From NCBI RefSeq assembly GCF_028401425.1, contig NZ_JAQOMS010000002.1, forward strand, positions 2,542,001 to 2,606,000: a stretch of 64,000 nucleotides of DNA, in the 5' to 3' direction. Shown here in pieces: positions 10,806 through 21,000 of this stretch. The notes under the pieces were generated by a model that worked only from the letters and a program-made list of their open reading frames with translations, was not told the DNA's origin and did not search any database. Within the stretch, counting starts at the first letter, position 1. Every line of letters starts with the position of its first letter. Source of the DNA: Psychrosphaera algicola. Its GTDB lineage: Bacteria > Pseudomonadota > Gammaproteobacteria > Enterobacterales > Alteromonadaceae. A program made the translations under genes and the position numbers.

Positions 10806-12264
10806 TGCAAAGCTTACCGCTATTTTTTAATTTAGAAAACAAAGCCGTACTGGTTGTCGGTGGCGGTGATGTTGCGTTGCGTAAAGTGCAGTCGTTATTG
10901 CAGGCTGGGGCACAGGTAACTGTTGTCTCACCTGAATTTCATCACGCTTTAGAAGAAATAGCGGACTCAAAGCTCAATCGAGTCTTTAAAGAATATCAAT
11001 CAACAGACGTTGAACAAAAACAACTGGTTATCGCGGCTACAGACCATTTAACATTAAACAAACGTGTTAAAGATGATTGTGACGCTGCGAACATTTGGGT
11101 CAATGTTGTCGACCAACCAGATCTCTGTGGTTTTACGTTTCCATCTATCATCGACCGCTCACCGCTTGTTATTGCCATTTCTACCAACGGCAAAGCACCG
11201 GTTTTAGGCCGATTATTAAAAGAAAAACTCGAGAAGATCATACCTCGCTGGACGGGCCAATTTGCCAAGCTCGCCGGCGAATTTCGAGCGCAAGCAAAAC
11301 AGCAAATCAACGATTTTAAATCTCGTCGCCATTTTTGGGAACGTGTGTTCCGCGGTAAAGCATCACAATATGCCGCAGGCGAACAATGGGATTTAGCCAC
11401 TAAAGAAATGCAAAACGAATTAAGTGCTGCGGCGTCAGGAACAAAATCAGCCACCAGTGACGGCCAAGTCTTTTTAGTCGGCGGTGGTCCAGGCGACCCA
11501 GATTTATTGACCATAAAAGCCTTACAAGTTATGCAATTGGCCGACGTTATCGTTTATGACTACCTAATAGCCGATGACATTTTGCGCCTATGCCGTAAAG
11601 ATGCCGACATGATATCCGTAGGCAAAAAGGCCGGTAAACATACGTTACCGCAGGAAAAAATCAATCAACTACTTGTCGACTTGGCAAAAGAAGGAAAGGT
11701 TGTATGCAGGCTAAAAGGCGGCGACCCGTATATTTTTGGCAGAGGCGGCGAAGAGGCTCAACTCCTAGTAACGAATAATATCCCATTTAACGTTATCCCA
11801 GGCATTACCGCAGCGTCAGCATGTTCAGCCTCTACAGGCATTCCGTTAACACACCGAGATTACTCCCAGTCTGTGCAGTTTATTACGGGTCATTTTAAAA
11901 GTGCCGAGCAAAAACCGAAGGTGATAAAGCGCCGGGCAAAGCCAATCAACCAAACTGGACAGCATTGGCAGCGTCGAATCAAACGTTAGTTATTTATATG
12001 GGCATCATTCGCAGCAGCAACGTTAAAGACAATTTACTCAAACATGGCCGTGCCGCTTCCACACCAGTGGCGATTATTGAAAACGGTACTCGTCCTAACC
12101 AAAGAGTCGTTACGGGCACACTAGCGCAGCTAGACACCTTAGCTGACGAACATAAAATTGGTTCGCCTGCACTTATCATAGTTGGTGAAGTTGTCGACCT
12201 ACATCAAACGCTCCATGCGGCCAATCTCGACTCATCGTTTTATTTATCTGAACCAAAATTGTAG
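10805..12264 (+). CDS. cysG: Siroheme synthase CysG (one frameshift near 11912)
   Basis: A bifunctional enzyme making siroheme for CysI. The N-terminal half is precorrin-2 dehydrogenase/ferrochelatase (LPLFFNLENKAVLVVGGGDV, with the Rossmann GGGDVA). The C-terminal half is uroporphyrinogen-III methyltransferase (VFLVGGGPGDPDLLTIKA, VCRLKGGDPYIFGRGGEE, GITAASACSASTGIPLTHRD). The GTG start at 10805 overlaps the cysH stop. The frame breaks at GAGCAAAAACCG, where one more A gives AEQKTEGDKAPGKANQPNW and joins the last part (LVIYMGIIRSSNVKDNL, VVTGTLAQLDTLA). About 487 aa, normal for two-domain CysG. Last gene of the cys operon. Confidence 0.95.
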
Positions 12265-12498
12265 TTCAGCCGCCAGTCTCAAGCTTTATTTACTGCTTTT
12301 ATTTGATGATGTTAATGCACGTTAAATGTTTGCAAACGTCTTTAAAACAAACCTAATGCCTTTGTATCGTTGCGCGGTCATGTACAATCATAGCTGGAAT
12401 GGCGTTGCATGAAATGGTATTAATGTTGCCATAATTGGCGCCGCTTTTTAATTAACGCCTTTAAAACTCGTATTTCGTAGCTATATGGATATTACAAA

Positions 12499-13374
12499 TT
12501 GAATAGCATCAAATTATTATTTTTCCTTGCCAGCATTATTTTCGCTTTTTCTTCGTCGGCCGAAGAACAATACCAACATGAAATTAATTTTGGACTTATC
12601 AATGTCGATACCTTTGAACTTTTTAGTACTGATTTCTCTGAATTTCCGGTATTTGGCGGGACATATCGTTATTACTTTGAAGGGTTAAGTGGCAATTTAC
12701 CAAGCCATATTGAGTCTCATTTAGAACAAAAAAGCTGGGTGCAATACGACATAAACTTGTTGTTTGGATTAGCGCCTAGTTTAAGTGGCCAATATTATTT
12801 TGATAACGGCCTTAACCTAGAATATGACATTACTTATCTGCCAAATTTTTTGAGTCTTAACGAAGCCCGTAACTTCTCTGTGCTTTCAGACTTTGTTGTA
12901 AACAAAGCACTTAATAACCAATGGCAGCTAGGTGCCGGGTTTGTTGGCATATATAACAATGAAAGTTCTCATTCTTTTGGCTATGACAGAAACGATGTCG
13001 ATCAGTTTTACATGCCAACATTCCAAGCAAGATATACCGATATTCAAGGCTCAACAGGTTGGGACATCAATAGTAGAATCGTCTTTTTTAGGGATTATTT
13101 GTCTTGGTCTAACAAAGTGACTTATTTAGCCTCGAGCACTACAAGTTATAAGGTGACGGCCTCCCTCAGCCGTTTTCGAGATGATGAAAACTATGACTTT
13201 GATGATTTAGAGTTTGGAGAAATATATTTTCAAATAAGTGGTTCAAGGGAACATTGGTTTTCAAAACAGTCGTCTATCGACATTGGCATTGGTTTGCTTA
13301 ACTTACTAAGCGAAGATCATGACGGCATTCCATGGTTACCCGTGTTTGAACTTAACGGCAAACACCGATTTTAA
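12499..13374 (+). CDS. Predicted outer-membrane beta-barrel protein, unknown function
   Basis: I do not recognise a named family. The protein (291 aa) starts at TTG with MNSIKLLFFLASIIFAF and a cleavage region SSSAEEQ, a clear Sec signal peptide. The mature part is rich in aromatic residues and alternating strands (YFDNGLNLEYDITYLP, WQLGAGFVGIYNN, WDINSRIVFF) and ends in GKHRF, with the terminal Phe of outer-membrane barrels. It is intact in one frame. It stands alone, convergent with the FapA-like gene on the other strand. Confidence 0.7.
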   Translation: MNSIKLLFFLASIIFAFSSSAEEQYQHEINFGLINVDTFELFSTDFSEFPVFGGTYRYYFEGLSGNLPSHIESHLEQKSWVQYDINLLFGLAPSLSGQYYFDNGLNLEYDITYLPNFLSLNEARNFSVLSDFVVNKALNNQWQLGAGFVGIYNNESSHSFGYDRNDVDQFYMPTFQARYTDIQGSTGWDINSRIVFFRDYLSWSNKVTYLASSTTSYKVTASLSRFRDDENYDFDDLEFGEIYFQISGSREHWFSKQSSIDIGIGLLNLLSEDHDGIPWLPVFELNGKHRF

Positions 13375-13386
13375 AGCTAACTGACG

Positions 13387-15034
13387 CTACCTCGGTTTTA
13401 TTTCAATTTGATACTCGTCTAACGTCACAATTGAAGGGCCACGTTCACGGTCGTTAATAATGGTCTTATCGCCTATTTCAAATGTCACCGCGGCATGTAA
13501 CGTATTAGTTATCTCCACTGCCACTTGGCTCATGTATTCTTTGCGCTTCTTAGTGATCCGTTTACGCGCATTGTTTAATTTGTCTATTTTGTATTGTTGG
13601 TTAAGGATCTGCTCTTTAATCTCAGCCCGTTGCTGGTCGGTAAGAAACGACTGTAACCTATTTTTTAACGCATCTAACTCGTCTGACAATGGCTCAACTT
13701 TAGTCCAGATATCGAGCTCTTTTTGTTTAAACAAAACAAAGCTGCGGTTTAACGATACCGACGTTGCCGTGTCTGATGGCGAACCAAGTTTTCCAACCAA
13801 CAAGCCCTTACTTAACTTAATCTTTCCACCGACAAGCTTGCCGTCGCCAAATTTACCTCGACCAACTCGTAACGACGCGGCGGTTACATTGCAATGCGAG
13901 AGCTGTTTATGAACATGCACATCACGCTTGGCAATAATGTCTATTTGATTTGCAAAGGCCACGTTAATTCGGTAGCCAGACTCCAATAAACAGTTACTCA
14001 TTCGTCCGTCATAAGGTTCGTCTAAAGGCTTACCAGACGCACCAGAGATGATGGTTATTTCACCACGACAACGAATGGATGCTTGCTCTACAAAGCCACC
14101 GATAATGACATCGCCGGTTGCCACAATACGCATTTCAGGTGAAACATCGCCAGCGATCATCACTGAGCCGTTAAATTTAATATGACCATGTTTAGGCGTT
14201 AATTCGGCTAGCGTATAAACGTCGTCGACTTCCATTCGATTTTCGATTAAACGCGCTAAACCTTCGCGTTTGGCCAACAGGATATTAGTGTCTTTCTTAT
14301 CTATTGTCGTGCCGCTTGAAACTTCGAGTTCGGCGTCTTTCCCCGCTGTTGGAATTAAGACTTCACCAAGTAAATTTTTGCTCGGCGTACCGCCGGTTGG
14401 AGGGAATTTTTGGAATATTTTTTCACCCGGCTTAACCGTTTCAATGTCGCCTAAATCTTTTAGGTCGACCTTGCCGCCTTCAATTTCCATGGGCCGTCTG
14501 ATCTTTTCAGTCAACAATTCCACTAGAGGTTTGAAATACGCATTTTTACCGTGTTTAGGCTCAAGTCCTAAAGCAATTGTCCCTTCGATTAGGTCGCCTT
14601 ACTCAGCTTCAATAGTTTGATGCAACAATCTATCAACCAAAGACTTTTTAACACCAAATACAATACCGAGTTTTTTACATTCCGCTTTGATATCGTTTAA
14701 ATCAATGTTTTTACCGCCCCATGACCATTTCAATTGTGGCTTTAGCGGTCATTTTATTTGCAGATAAAAAGATTGATAATTTACCATCTCTAATCGCAGC
14801 AATTTGATGAACAAAGTCCCCTTCAGGCTCAAGTTCTTCTTTTACTGAAATTATAAACTCATTTCCAAGTTCAACAATGGATGGTAGTAATTCGTGAGAT
14901 AAGCTGGCTTCGTAATATTGGCTGCGTTCAAATGCTGAAATAAGCAAGGCTTCAGTTAAAGGTGGCGTTTCTGCATTGCAAGCAACAATCAAATTGATAT
15001 TGGTGTCTTCCTGCTCGAAATTAAAATCTTCCAA
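13387..15034 (-). CDS. FapA/DUF342-domain protein (one frameshift, one in-frame TAA)
   Basis: A member of the DUF342 'flagellar assembly protein A' family, cytoplasmic polymer-like beta-helical proteins linked to flagella or cell polarity. The N-terminal part (15034 downward) is MEDFNFEQEDTNINLIVACN. After a one-base shift near 14715-14722 it continues WGGKNIDLNDIKAECKKL, the family's GGK-start module. An in-frame TAA at 14599-14601 (GAGTAAGGC, where GAGCCAGGC would read E-P-G) precedes GDLIEGTIALGLEPKHGK. The core beta-helix (GHIKFNGSVMIAGDVSPEM, ATGDVIIGGFVEQASI) and a C-terminal coiled coil (KEQILNQQYKIDKLNNARK) follow. About 549 aa, the normal family length. No flagellar genes are nearby. 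Confidence 0.82.
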
Positions 15035-15411
15035 AGTACTACCTAATTAACCTATATGAACAAAAGTGACATTACACTTGCGATTAAAACATCTGTCGAT
15101 ATCAATTGAAGCGGCCCTATTTAAACCACGAAGTTCACGACCTGTAAGACAACATAAAACATGTAAAGTTATCGGCACGTTTTAAAAAATCATTAAACCG
15201 TTCGGGTCGCTCATCGACAAATTACCTCACAGACGAGTTTACTGCAAAGCAAATGTCCTGCACACTTAATGTATCACGCCAAAAGTATTTGGTTGTTTGA
15301 TACTCGCAATGTTTTATTTATAGCCTTATTTCAAACTCGATTTAAAACCCAGTCTATAATTTAATAGAGTATAACCATGACTTTGGAACGTAACCCAAAC
15401 AGGAATTTGAT
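15035..15411. other. Intergenic region between divergent genes
   Basis: About 377 bases between the divergent FapA-like and choice-of-anchor B genes. It must hold both promoters. I see no RNA gene, repeat or further reading frame with support. Confidence 0.5.
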
Positions 15412-18202
15412 ATGTTTAATCGCCATATTTGCGCCATTATTTTTCTTCTCACGCTAATGTACTCAGATGATGCTTTATCTCATGCAGAGCATGACAAGGC
15501 TCGTTATGTTGCCGTCGACGGCAAAGACCAAGGTTCATGCGAACAACCCGCCCAGCCTTGCCAATCAATTGGTTATGCCGCTAAAAAAGCAAACAAAGGG
15601 GATAAAATTTTAGTTGCCGGTGGCGAATACCAAGCCAAGAGTGTCGACGAGCTATTTTATCTCACCTCCGAACTTGTACCAAGTTACGGCGGCTATTCTA
15701 AAGCTGACCATTATAAAACCGCTAATCCTCAACAGAACCCAACATACATAAGTGGTGTCCCTGCGACTTATAATAAGCAGCTTAGCGAACGTGGCTTTAT
15801 TCTCATCGTCGATAAAAAATCAAAGAGCTTGGCGGCGTCGGCAGCATTTCAACAAAAGCTTGGGCAATTTGATGCAATCAAACAATCCCAAAGCGACGTA
15901 AGCTGTGTCAACGGCAATGCGGGAAGCTTCCCGTGTAATAATGTTGATCTCGTTTCACACGTGCCACTTAGCAGCTTTGCAAATTCACCATCTGCAGCCA
16001 ATGACATTTGGGGGCACGTCGACCTAAATACAGATATTGAATACGCTATAATAGGCTTACGTAACGGTGCTTCGGTGGTATCCCTCGAAGATCCAAGTAA
16101 TCCGCAAGTTGTTGGCCACGTCACCGGATTAACGGCGATCTGGCGCGACATTAAAGTTTATCAGTATTTCGATTTCGAACAGGGCATGTGGCAAGCATAT
16201 GCTTATGTCTCTACCGACGGTGCGGCGGATAGCGTCACAATTATTGACCTAAACGACTTACCCAATAGCATCCATTCTGTTGGTCATGCCAATGAAGACG
16301 CAAGTTTACATAATATCTACGTCAGCAACGTCAACTATGGTACAGGCGTAGCGATTAACCACCGACAACCTTTGTTGCACTCTATGGGATCGAGTCGTTA
16401 TGGTGGGGCTCACCGCAGCTACGACCTCATCAATCCTAAAGCCCCAACTGCTGTTTATACACCAGTGGATGCAACACGAGACGATTACACCCACGATGGT
16501 ACGTCTTTTGTGGTCACGGATGATCGAGTGGCAAACGACTGTCAGCGCTTAACCACAGACCAAACAACCCCAACCGAATGTGATATTTTTGTCGACTTTA
16601 ACGAAAACGAAATGCGCCTTTGGGACCAAACCGATAAAACAGACTTAACCGAATTAGGACAGGGCATATACAACAACGCCGCTTATACCCATTCAGGTTG
16701 GTGGACCGAAGACAAAAAGTATATTTACGTTCACGACGAGCTAGACGAACAGCAATTTAATAACAATACCGCAGTGATGATATTTGATGTTTCTGATCTC
16801 ACGGCACCGTTATCCAAAGGCCGTTGGAACGGCCCAACGAAAGCCATTGACCACAATGGTTTTGTTCGGGGTAATCGTTACTATATGTCTAACTATGAAC
16901 GCGGCATGACCATTTTGGACATAACCGACCCAGTTAAGCCTGTCGAAATAGGTTACTTTGATACTTTTCCATTTTCAGATGACGACCAGTTTAATGGTGC
17001 CTGTGGGCGTTTACCCATTTTTACCAAGCGGTCTAATTTTGATCAGTGATATCAATTCAGGCTTGTACGTCGTTAAGGACAAGACCAAAAACGTTGCAGC
17101 GGGCCAGATTTCATTTAGTCAAATGAAGCAAAACTACGCAGAAGGCCAAACAGCCATAATCCATGTTCAACGACTGCTTGATAGCACAGGCGAGATTAGC
17201 GTTGAATACCAAACTCTTTGGGGCTCCGCCACGGGCGACGATTTTGTTGCACAAACAGGCAAGCTAACTTGGGCCGACGGAGATAACTCTGATAAAACTA
17301 TTTCTATCCCAATCAATTCCGACACTGACACCTTAGAATTCACCGAGCAATTTTCGGTCGAATTGTTTAACCCTCAAGGCGGCGCAACATTGCAAAACCC
17401 GGGTAACGCCTGGATCATAATTGACGGTAATAATGAAGTTAGCGGCGTTAAATTTGGTGCTGCAAGTGCCGAACTAATTGAAAACCAAACAAGCGACAAA
17501 ACCCAAATTTTAATCCCAGTTAGTCGACTTCCGTCGTATGTGAGCGGTCTAAATGTCGGAGTCTCGATTGTTCAAACAGGCGACAGCCAAGCCACAAACA
17601 ACTCCGACTTTGTATTACACGATACAATGTTAACGTGGGCTGCTGACGACAATTCTGACAAAACAATCACCGTCGATATTATCAATGACGATCAGCAAGA
17701 AAACACAGAGACAGTAACTTTAGCATTTGATGTGGGTGATAATTACCGAATAGTAGGTACGAACGCGTTCACAATTACTATATTGGACGATGACTCAAAT
17801 ACCGCGCCAACCGTCACAAGCAATAATTATATCGGTGAAACCATCGAATCACTGCCGCTAGGAGACTTAGTCACGGTTAGCGACGATCAAACGAATTTAA
17901 CGTACCAATGGACACTGAACGCAAACAACAGCAATGCAACACTAAGCACGGCTAACACCTTAAATGCGAAATTTACAACATCAGTCGCCGGAGTTTACCC
18001 ACTCACACTAGTGGTAACCGACCCATTTGGCGAATCGGCAACAACCTCGTTTACCGTCGAAAAAACCGAAGCAAAAAAGCAAGACAAGGGTGGATTTTCG
18101 TTTAATTACTTAACATTGTTTTTAACCACCGCCCTAATCTTCCTAAGAAGGCGCACAGATATTAAAAAGATCGGTAAAATTGTTCAAACTATGAGCAAAT
18201 AA
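15412..18202 (+). CDS. Choice-of-anchor B family surface protein with Calx-beta domains (one frameshift near 17000-17007)
   Basis: A large secreted or surface protein of about 929 aa. It has a signal peptide (MFNRHICAIIFLLTLMY), a region typical of choice-of-anchor B proteins with LVIP-like beta-propeller repeats (DIWGHVDLNTDIEYAIIG, GNRYYMSNYERGMTILDITD) and the family's GAWGVYPFLPSGLILISDIN motif. That motif is broken because GCCTGTGGGCG stands where GCCTGGGGCG is expected. Calx-beta repeats follow (ISVEYQTLWGSATGDDF, ENTETVTLAFDVGDNY), then an Ig-like module (VTLVVTDPFGE-type, here LTLVVTDPFGESATTSF). The C-terminus is KGGFSFNYLTLFLTTALIF plus RRRTD: a Gly-Gly, hydrophobic helix, Arg-cluster sorting signal resembling GlyGly-CTERM, though with a longer basic tail than usual. 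Its ligand is unknown. Confidence 0.82.
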
Positions 18203-18218
18203 TTAAACAAACCTAAAT

Positions 18219-18258
18219 CAGGGAGTGACAAGCAATTCGACTTTGCTTATACTCCCTG
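18219..18258 (+). terminator. Terminator-like inverted repeat after the surface protein gene
   Basis: Perfect 8-bp arms CAGGGAGT (18219-18226) and ACTCCCTG (18251-18258) with a partly paired inner region (ACAAGC / GCTTAT) form a long hairpin 17 bases after the stop codon. CCGTTTTC follows, so the T-run is short. Confidence 0.6.
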
Positions 18259-18298
18259 CCGTTTTCTGGGATTCTTATATTCCCAAAAACATATGGTA

Positions 18299-18374
18299 TG
18301 CCCCTTAGCTCAGTTGGTTAGAGCATCCGACTCATAATCGGCAGGTCCCCTGTTCAAGTCAGGGAGGGGCACCA
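18299..18374 (+). tRNA. tRNA with CAU anticodon (tRNA-Ile2 more likely than elongator tRNA-Met)
   Basis: A full cloverleaf is readable: acceptor TGCCCCT paired with AGGGGCA, D-arm GCTC-AGTTGGTTA-GAGC, anticodon loop CTCATAA, T-arm CCCTG-TTCAAGT-CAGGG, and a 3' CCA. The CCCCT/AGGGG acceptor and the ATCGG region resemble the lysidine-modified tRNA-Ile2(CAU) of gammaproteobacteria rather than elongator Met. Odd points: with U8 in register the first pair is U-A and the 3' end is one base short of a separate discriminator before CCA. A lost G at the 5' end and a lost C at the 3' end of a GGCCCCT/AGGGGCC stem would explain this. Confidence 0.85.
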
Positions 18375-18390
18375 TTTTCTCTTCCAGTAA

Positions 18391-18483
18391 CATCCAACAA
18401 AATCCACCAGCCTCTTCACCTATTGCGCCTTAAGCAGTTTTAGTGGCCAATGAAATCATATTAAATCCAACGACATCCAAGCG
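18391..18483. other. Candidate integrase arm-site scar next to the tRNA gene
   Basis: Just past the tRNA 3' end, two pairs of ATCCAAC/ATCCACC-type direct repeats occur with near-identical spacing (18392-18408 and 18465-18481: ATCCAAC-N5-ATCCA). They are followed by GTTACAT-CGC-ATGTAAC, an inverted repeat at about 18489-18505. Such arrays next to tRNA genes resemble arm-type sites of tRNA-targeting tyrosine integrases. No integrase gene is present, so this would be the remnant of a lost or unintegrated element. Confidence 0.35.
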
Positions 18484-18590
18484 ACAATGTTACATCGCAT
18501 GTAACACGGGGTGTAAATGTACGAACTTGGGTGGCAGCGGGTTCTGAGTCGCTGAACTGCTTTTACGATTAGTAAATGGTTGATTCATAA

Positions 18591-18662
18591 CTTCCTCTGC
18601 ACTCGGTTGGAGATCCCTAATATCGCTTAGGCCGATTCATATTACAAGCTAGGGGAATGACG
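18591..18662 (+). repeat. Intergenic repeat R1, copy a
   Basis: About 72 bases with the core CTCGGTTGGAGATCCCTAAT, then ATCGCTTAGG, TCATATTACAAGCTAGGGG and AATGACG. Six copies occur in the window, all in the same orientation and all outside genes. Confidence 0.85.
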
Positions 18663-18702
18663 TTTTTTGTTCTGAACTTTTGAGCTAATTGAAGGTGAAT
18701 TA

Positions 18703-18779
18703 TGAACTTCCTCTGCACTCGGTTGGAGATTCTGAATATCGCTTAGGCTGATTCATATTACAAGCTAGGGGAATGACGT
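18703..18779 (+). repeat. Intergenic repeat R1, copy b
   Basis: Nearly identical to copy a over about 75 bases, with TTCTGAATATCG in place of CCCTAATATCG. The spacer between a and b (GTTCTGAACTTT, GCTAATTGAAGGTGAAT) is itself repeated between b and c, so the local unit is about 112 bases. Confidence 0.85.
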
Positions 18780-18842
18780 TTTTTGTGGATTTGGAATGAC
18801 GTTTTTGTTCTGAACTTTAGTGCTAATTGAAGGTGAATAATG

Positions 18843-18886
18843 AACTTCCTCTGCACTCGGTTGGAGATCCCTAATATCGCTTAGGC
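18843..18886 (+). repeat. Intergenic repeat R1, copy c (3'-truncated)
   Basis: Matches the first 44 bases of R1 up to ATCGCTTAGGCT and then diverges to TTTTGGGATGACGG, so the second half of the repeat is missing or replaced. It leads into repeat R2. Confidence 0.8.
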
Positions 18887-18955
18887 TCTTTTGGGATGAC
18901 GGTTTTTTCTGTTGATTTGGTATAATGCTTTTCTCTAAAACATGTTTTCACACCA

Positions 18956-19190
18956 AAAGTTCAGGCGACTTATTCCTTCGTCTAAATCCCCTTTTTTGAG
19001 ATTTATATCTCGAAGTGAACGGCAGGGACGCCGTTGCAAGGGATGATTGTTCACTTCAAGGACGAAGGGAGTTCGTCAGTACATGGATGTACGTCAGACG
19101 AACCATGGACATACTTTCATCCCGTCTTCGACGATAATATAAATCTTAAATAAGGATTAGGGATTTGGTCGAAAGCGGCCTTTTGCCTAC
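18956..19190 (+). repeat. Hairpin-forming repeat R2, long copy
   Basis: Shares with the copy at 21669-21850 the blocks TTCGTCTAAATCCCC, GATTTATATCTCGAAG, GAACGGCAGGGACGCCGTTG, GTCTTCGACGATAATATAAA and GGATTTGGTCGAAAGCGGCC. The ends are imperfect inverted repeats (TCTAAATCCC with GGGATTTGGTC; GATTTATAT with ATATAAATC), so the element can fold as one long hairpin, like a MITE. This copy has about 55 extra internal bases, themselves palindromic (GTACATGGATGTAC region). Confidence 0.8.
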
Positions 19191-19207
19191 ATGATCTTAG
19201 AAACAAA

Positions 19208-19288
19208 GAGCGGCTGTTGAAAAAGTAAGGTCGACGCAGTCGAAATAGCTGCCCGCAGGGCAAAGAAAAGCGCAGCCTGCAAAGCGAA
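19208..19288 (+). repeat. Intergenic repeat R3, copy 1
   Basis: About 80 bases (GGCTGTTGAAAAAGTAAGG, TCGACGCAGTCGAAATAGC, GCAGGGCAAAGAAAAGCGCA, GCCTGC) matching 21857-21933 at most positions. It follows R2 and precedes R1 in both islands. Confidence 0.8.
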
Positions 19289-19291
19289 TTA

Positions 19292-19368
19292 TGAACTTCC
19301 TCTTCACTCGCTTGGAGATCCCTAATATCGCTTAGGCTGACTCATATTACAAGCTAGGGGAATGACGT
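19292..19368 (+). repeat. Intergenic repeat R1, copy d
   Basis: Full-length R1 with minor changes (CTTCACTCGCTTGGAGATCC) and the variant GACTCATATTACAAGC, as in copies e and f. It closes the left composite R1-R2-R3-R1 island. Confidence 0.85.
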
Positions 19369-19571
19369 TTTTTTGTGAATTTGAAGGACGTTTTTTGTTC
19401 TGGTAATTTGGGTTAATAAAACGAGCTATGAAATTGTCAGCTAATCACGTAACGCCAGCGTGTTCGACGACGTTGAATGTTTCTACCCCCAAAAAGAAAT
19501 CATGATACAAATAACACTTACGTCAGTCGTTTGAATTCGAGCTATTGATATTTATTTTTGGGAGATTAGTC

Positions 19572-20822
19572 ATGCGCAAAGTGATATTTAGCCTTTCATT
19601 CCTATTGTCGGTTTTTGCCTGTAGTCACGCTGCGGCTACAAATGTAAATATCAAAGTCAACGAGCACGCATACGCCAAAGGGCAAAAATTGGTAGAACGT
19701 TTATGTACTTCTTGCCATCGACACAATTTAATCACTCGTAGCTCCGGATATACCTATCAACAGTGGCAATCGCTAACCCGCACTATGATAGATTTATCTG
19801 CACAACCTGAAACAGAACAGTTAATTTTTAATTACTTGGCACAGACTTACCCTCCGAATAGTCATCGTTCTCCAACTCTTGTTTCAGGCGATGTGCAAAT
19901 TTCTTTTGAGCAATGGCACACACCAACGTTAGGACAACGTGCTCGCGATCCGGTTGAAGCCCCAGACGGTTCCATATGGTGGGCTGGGCAACGTGCAAAC
20001 TTAATTGGCCGCATCGACCCAGATACCGGAGAAATGAATGAGTATTCGTTGCCACCGAATGCGATGCCTCACTCAGTGACCCCAGATAAAGACGGTAATA
20101 TTTGGTATACCGGAAATAAAAATGGCTCGATTGGAAAACTTGATCCAAAATCGGGTGAAATTACTGTTTTTAATATGCCAGACAAAAACGCCAAAGATCC
20201 GCACACGGCGACCTTTGACAGTAACGGCATCCTTTGGTTTACAGCACAGCATAGTAATATGATTGGTCGATTAGACCCTAACACCGGTGATATTAAGTTA
20301 GTTACCATGCCGACGGAGCATTCACGCCCCTATGGCATTAAAATCGACGCCGACGGCAATCGCTAGGTGGCCTGTAATGGCAGCAATTGTTTAGTGAAAG
20401 TAAACCCATCTACGATGCAATTAAAAGAAATTAAACTGCCGGATGCCGCTTCAAAAGTACGCCGATTAGATATCGACAATGCCGGTAACATTTGGTTCGT
20501 GAATTCAGCATTAGGTCGCCTCGGACGCTATAGTCCAGACACCAGCGCAATAAAAGAGTGGCCCTCTCCCAGTGGCGAACAATCACATCCATACGCAATC
20601 GCGGTTGTTGATGGCATAGTATGGTACAACGAATCAGGAAAACGCCCCGATGCGTTAGTGAGATTTGACCCGACAACAGAAATGTTCCAAAGTTGGGCTA
20701 TTCCCTCTGGGGAGATTTATGCTGGGATTATTAGGCACATGCGCGCAACTCAAAGTGGCGACTTGCTTATACATCAAAGTAGCACTAACAAAATTATAAG
20801 GGTCAAGATAACGCAAGATTAG
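19572..20822 (+). CDS. Secreted cytochrome c / Vgb-like beta-propeller protein (in-frame TAG at 20364)
   Basis: The ATG at 19572 has a GGAG site 7 bases upstream and starts a signal peptide (VIFSLSFLLSVFACSHAAA). A heme c motif CTSCH (residues about 45-49) follows, with the region continuing AQTYPPNSHRSPTL. The rest is a seven-bladed-propeller domain of the virginiamycin B lyase/NHL type: WWAGQRANLIGRIDPDTGEM, NIWYTGNKNGSIGKLDPKSG, ILWFTAQHSNMIGRLDP, then VACNGSNCLVKVNPST. The only break is TAG in CGCTAGGTGG between the fourth and fifth blades, where family members have Trp (P/N-W-V-A). CCCTGGGTGG would give P-W-V. About 416 aa. The periplasmic role is unknown; true antibiotic lyase activity is not implied. 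It lies between the two repeat islands. Confidence 0.78.
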
Positions 20823-21000
20823 AGTAACCAATTAAGGGCAATTTTTTGTCCCAGAACAATTACAGAGTCTGCATTATTCAGGTAAGATGAACAAATAGTA
20901 AGTCTCTACCCGCTGCAGACTTTGCTATTTAACACCAATTCAATCGATAAATTATTAATCCCCTTTGCAGGGGATTTACACAAAAAGGGATTTGACGTTT

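Noticed and set aside
13387..15034. The FapA-like gene as part of a flagellar cluster
   Set aside because: No flagellar or chemosensory operon genes flank it; the neighbours are surface and barrel proteins.
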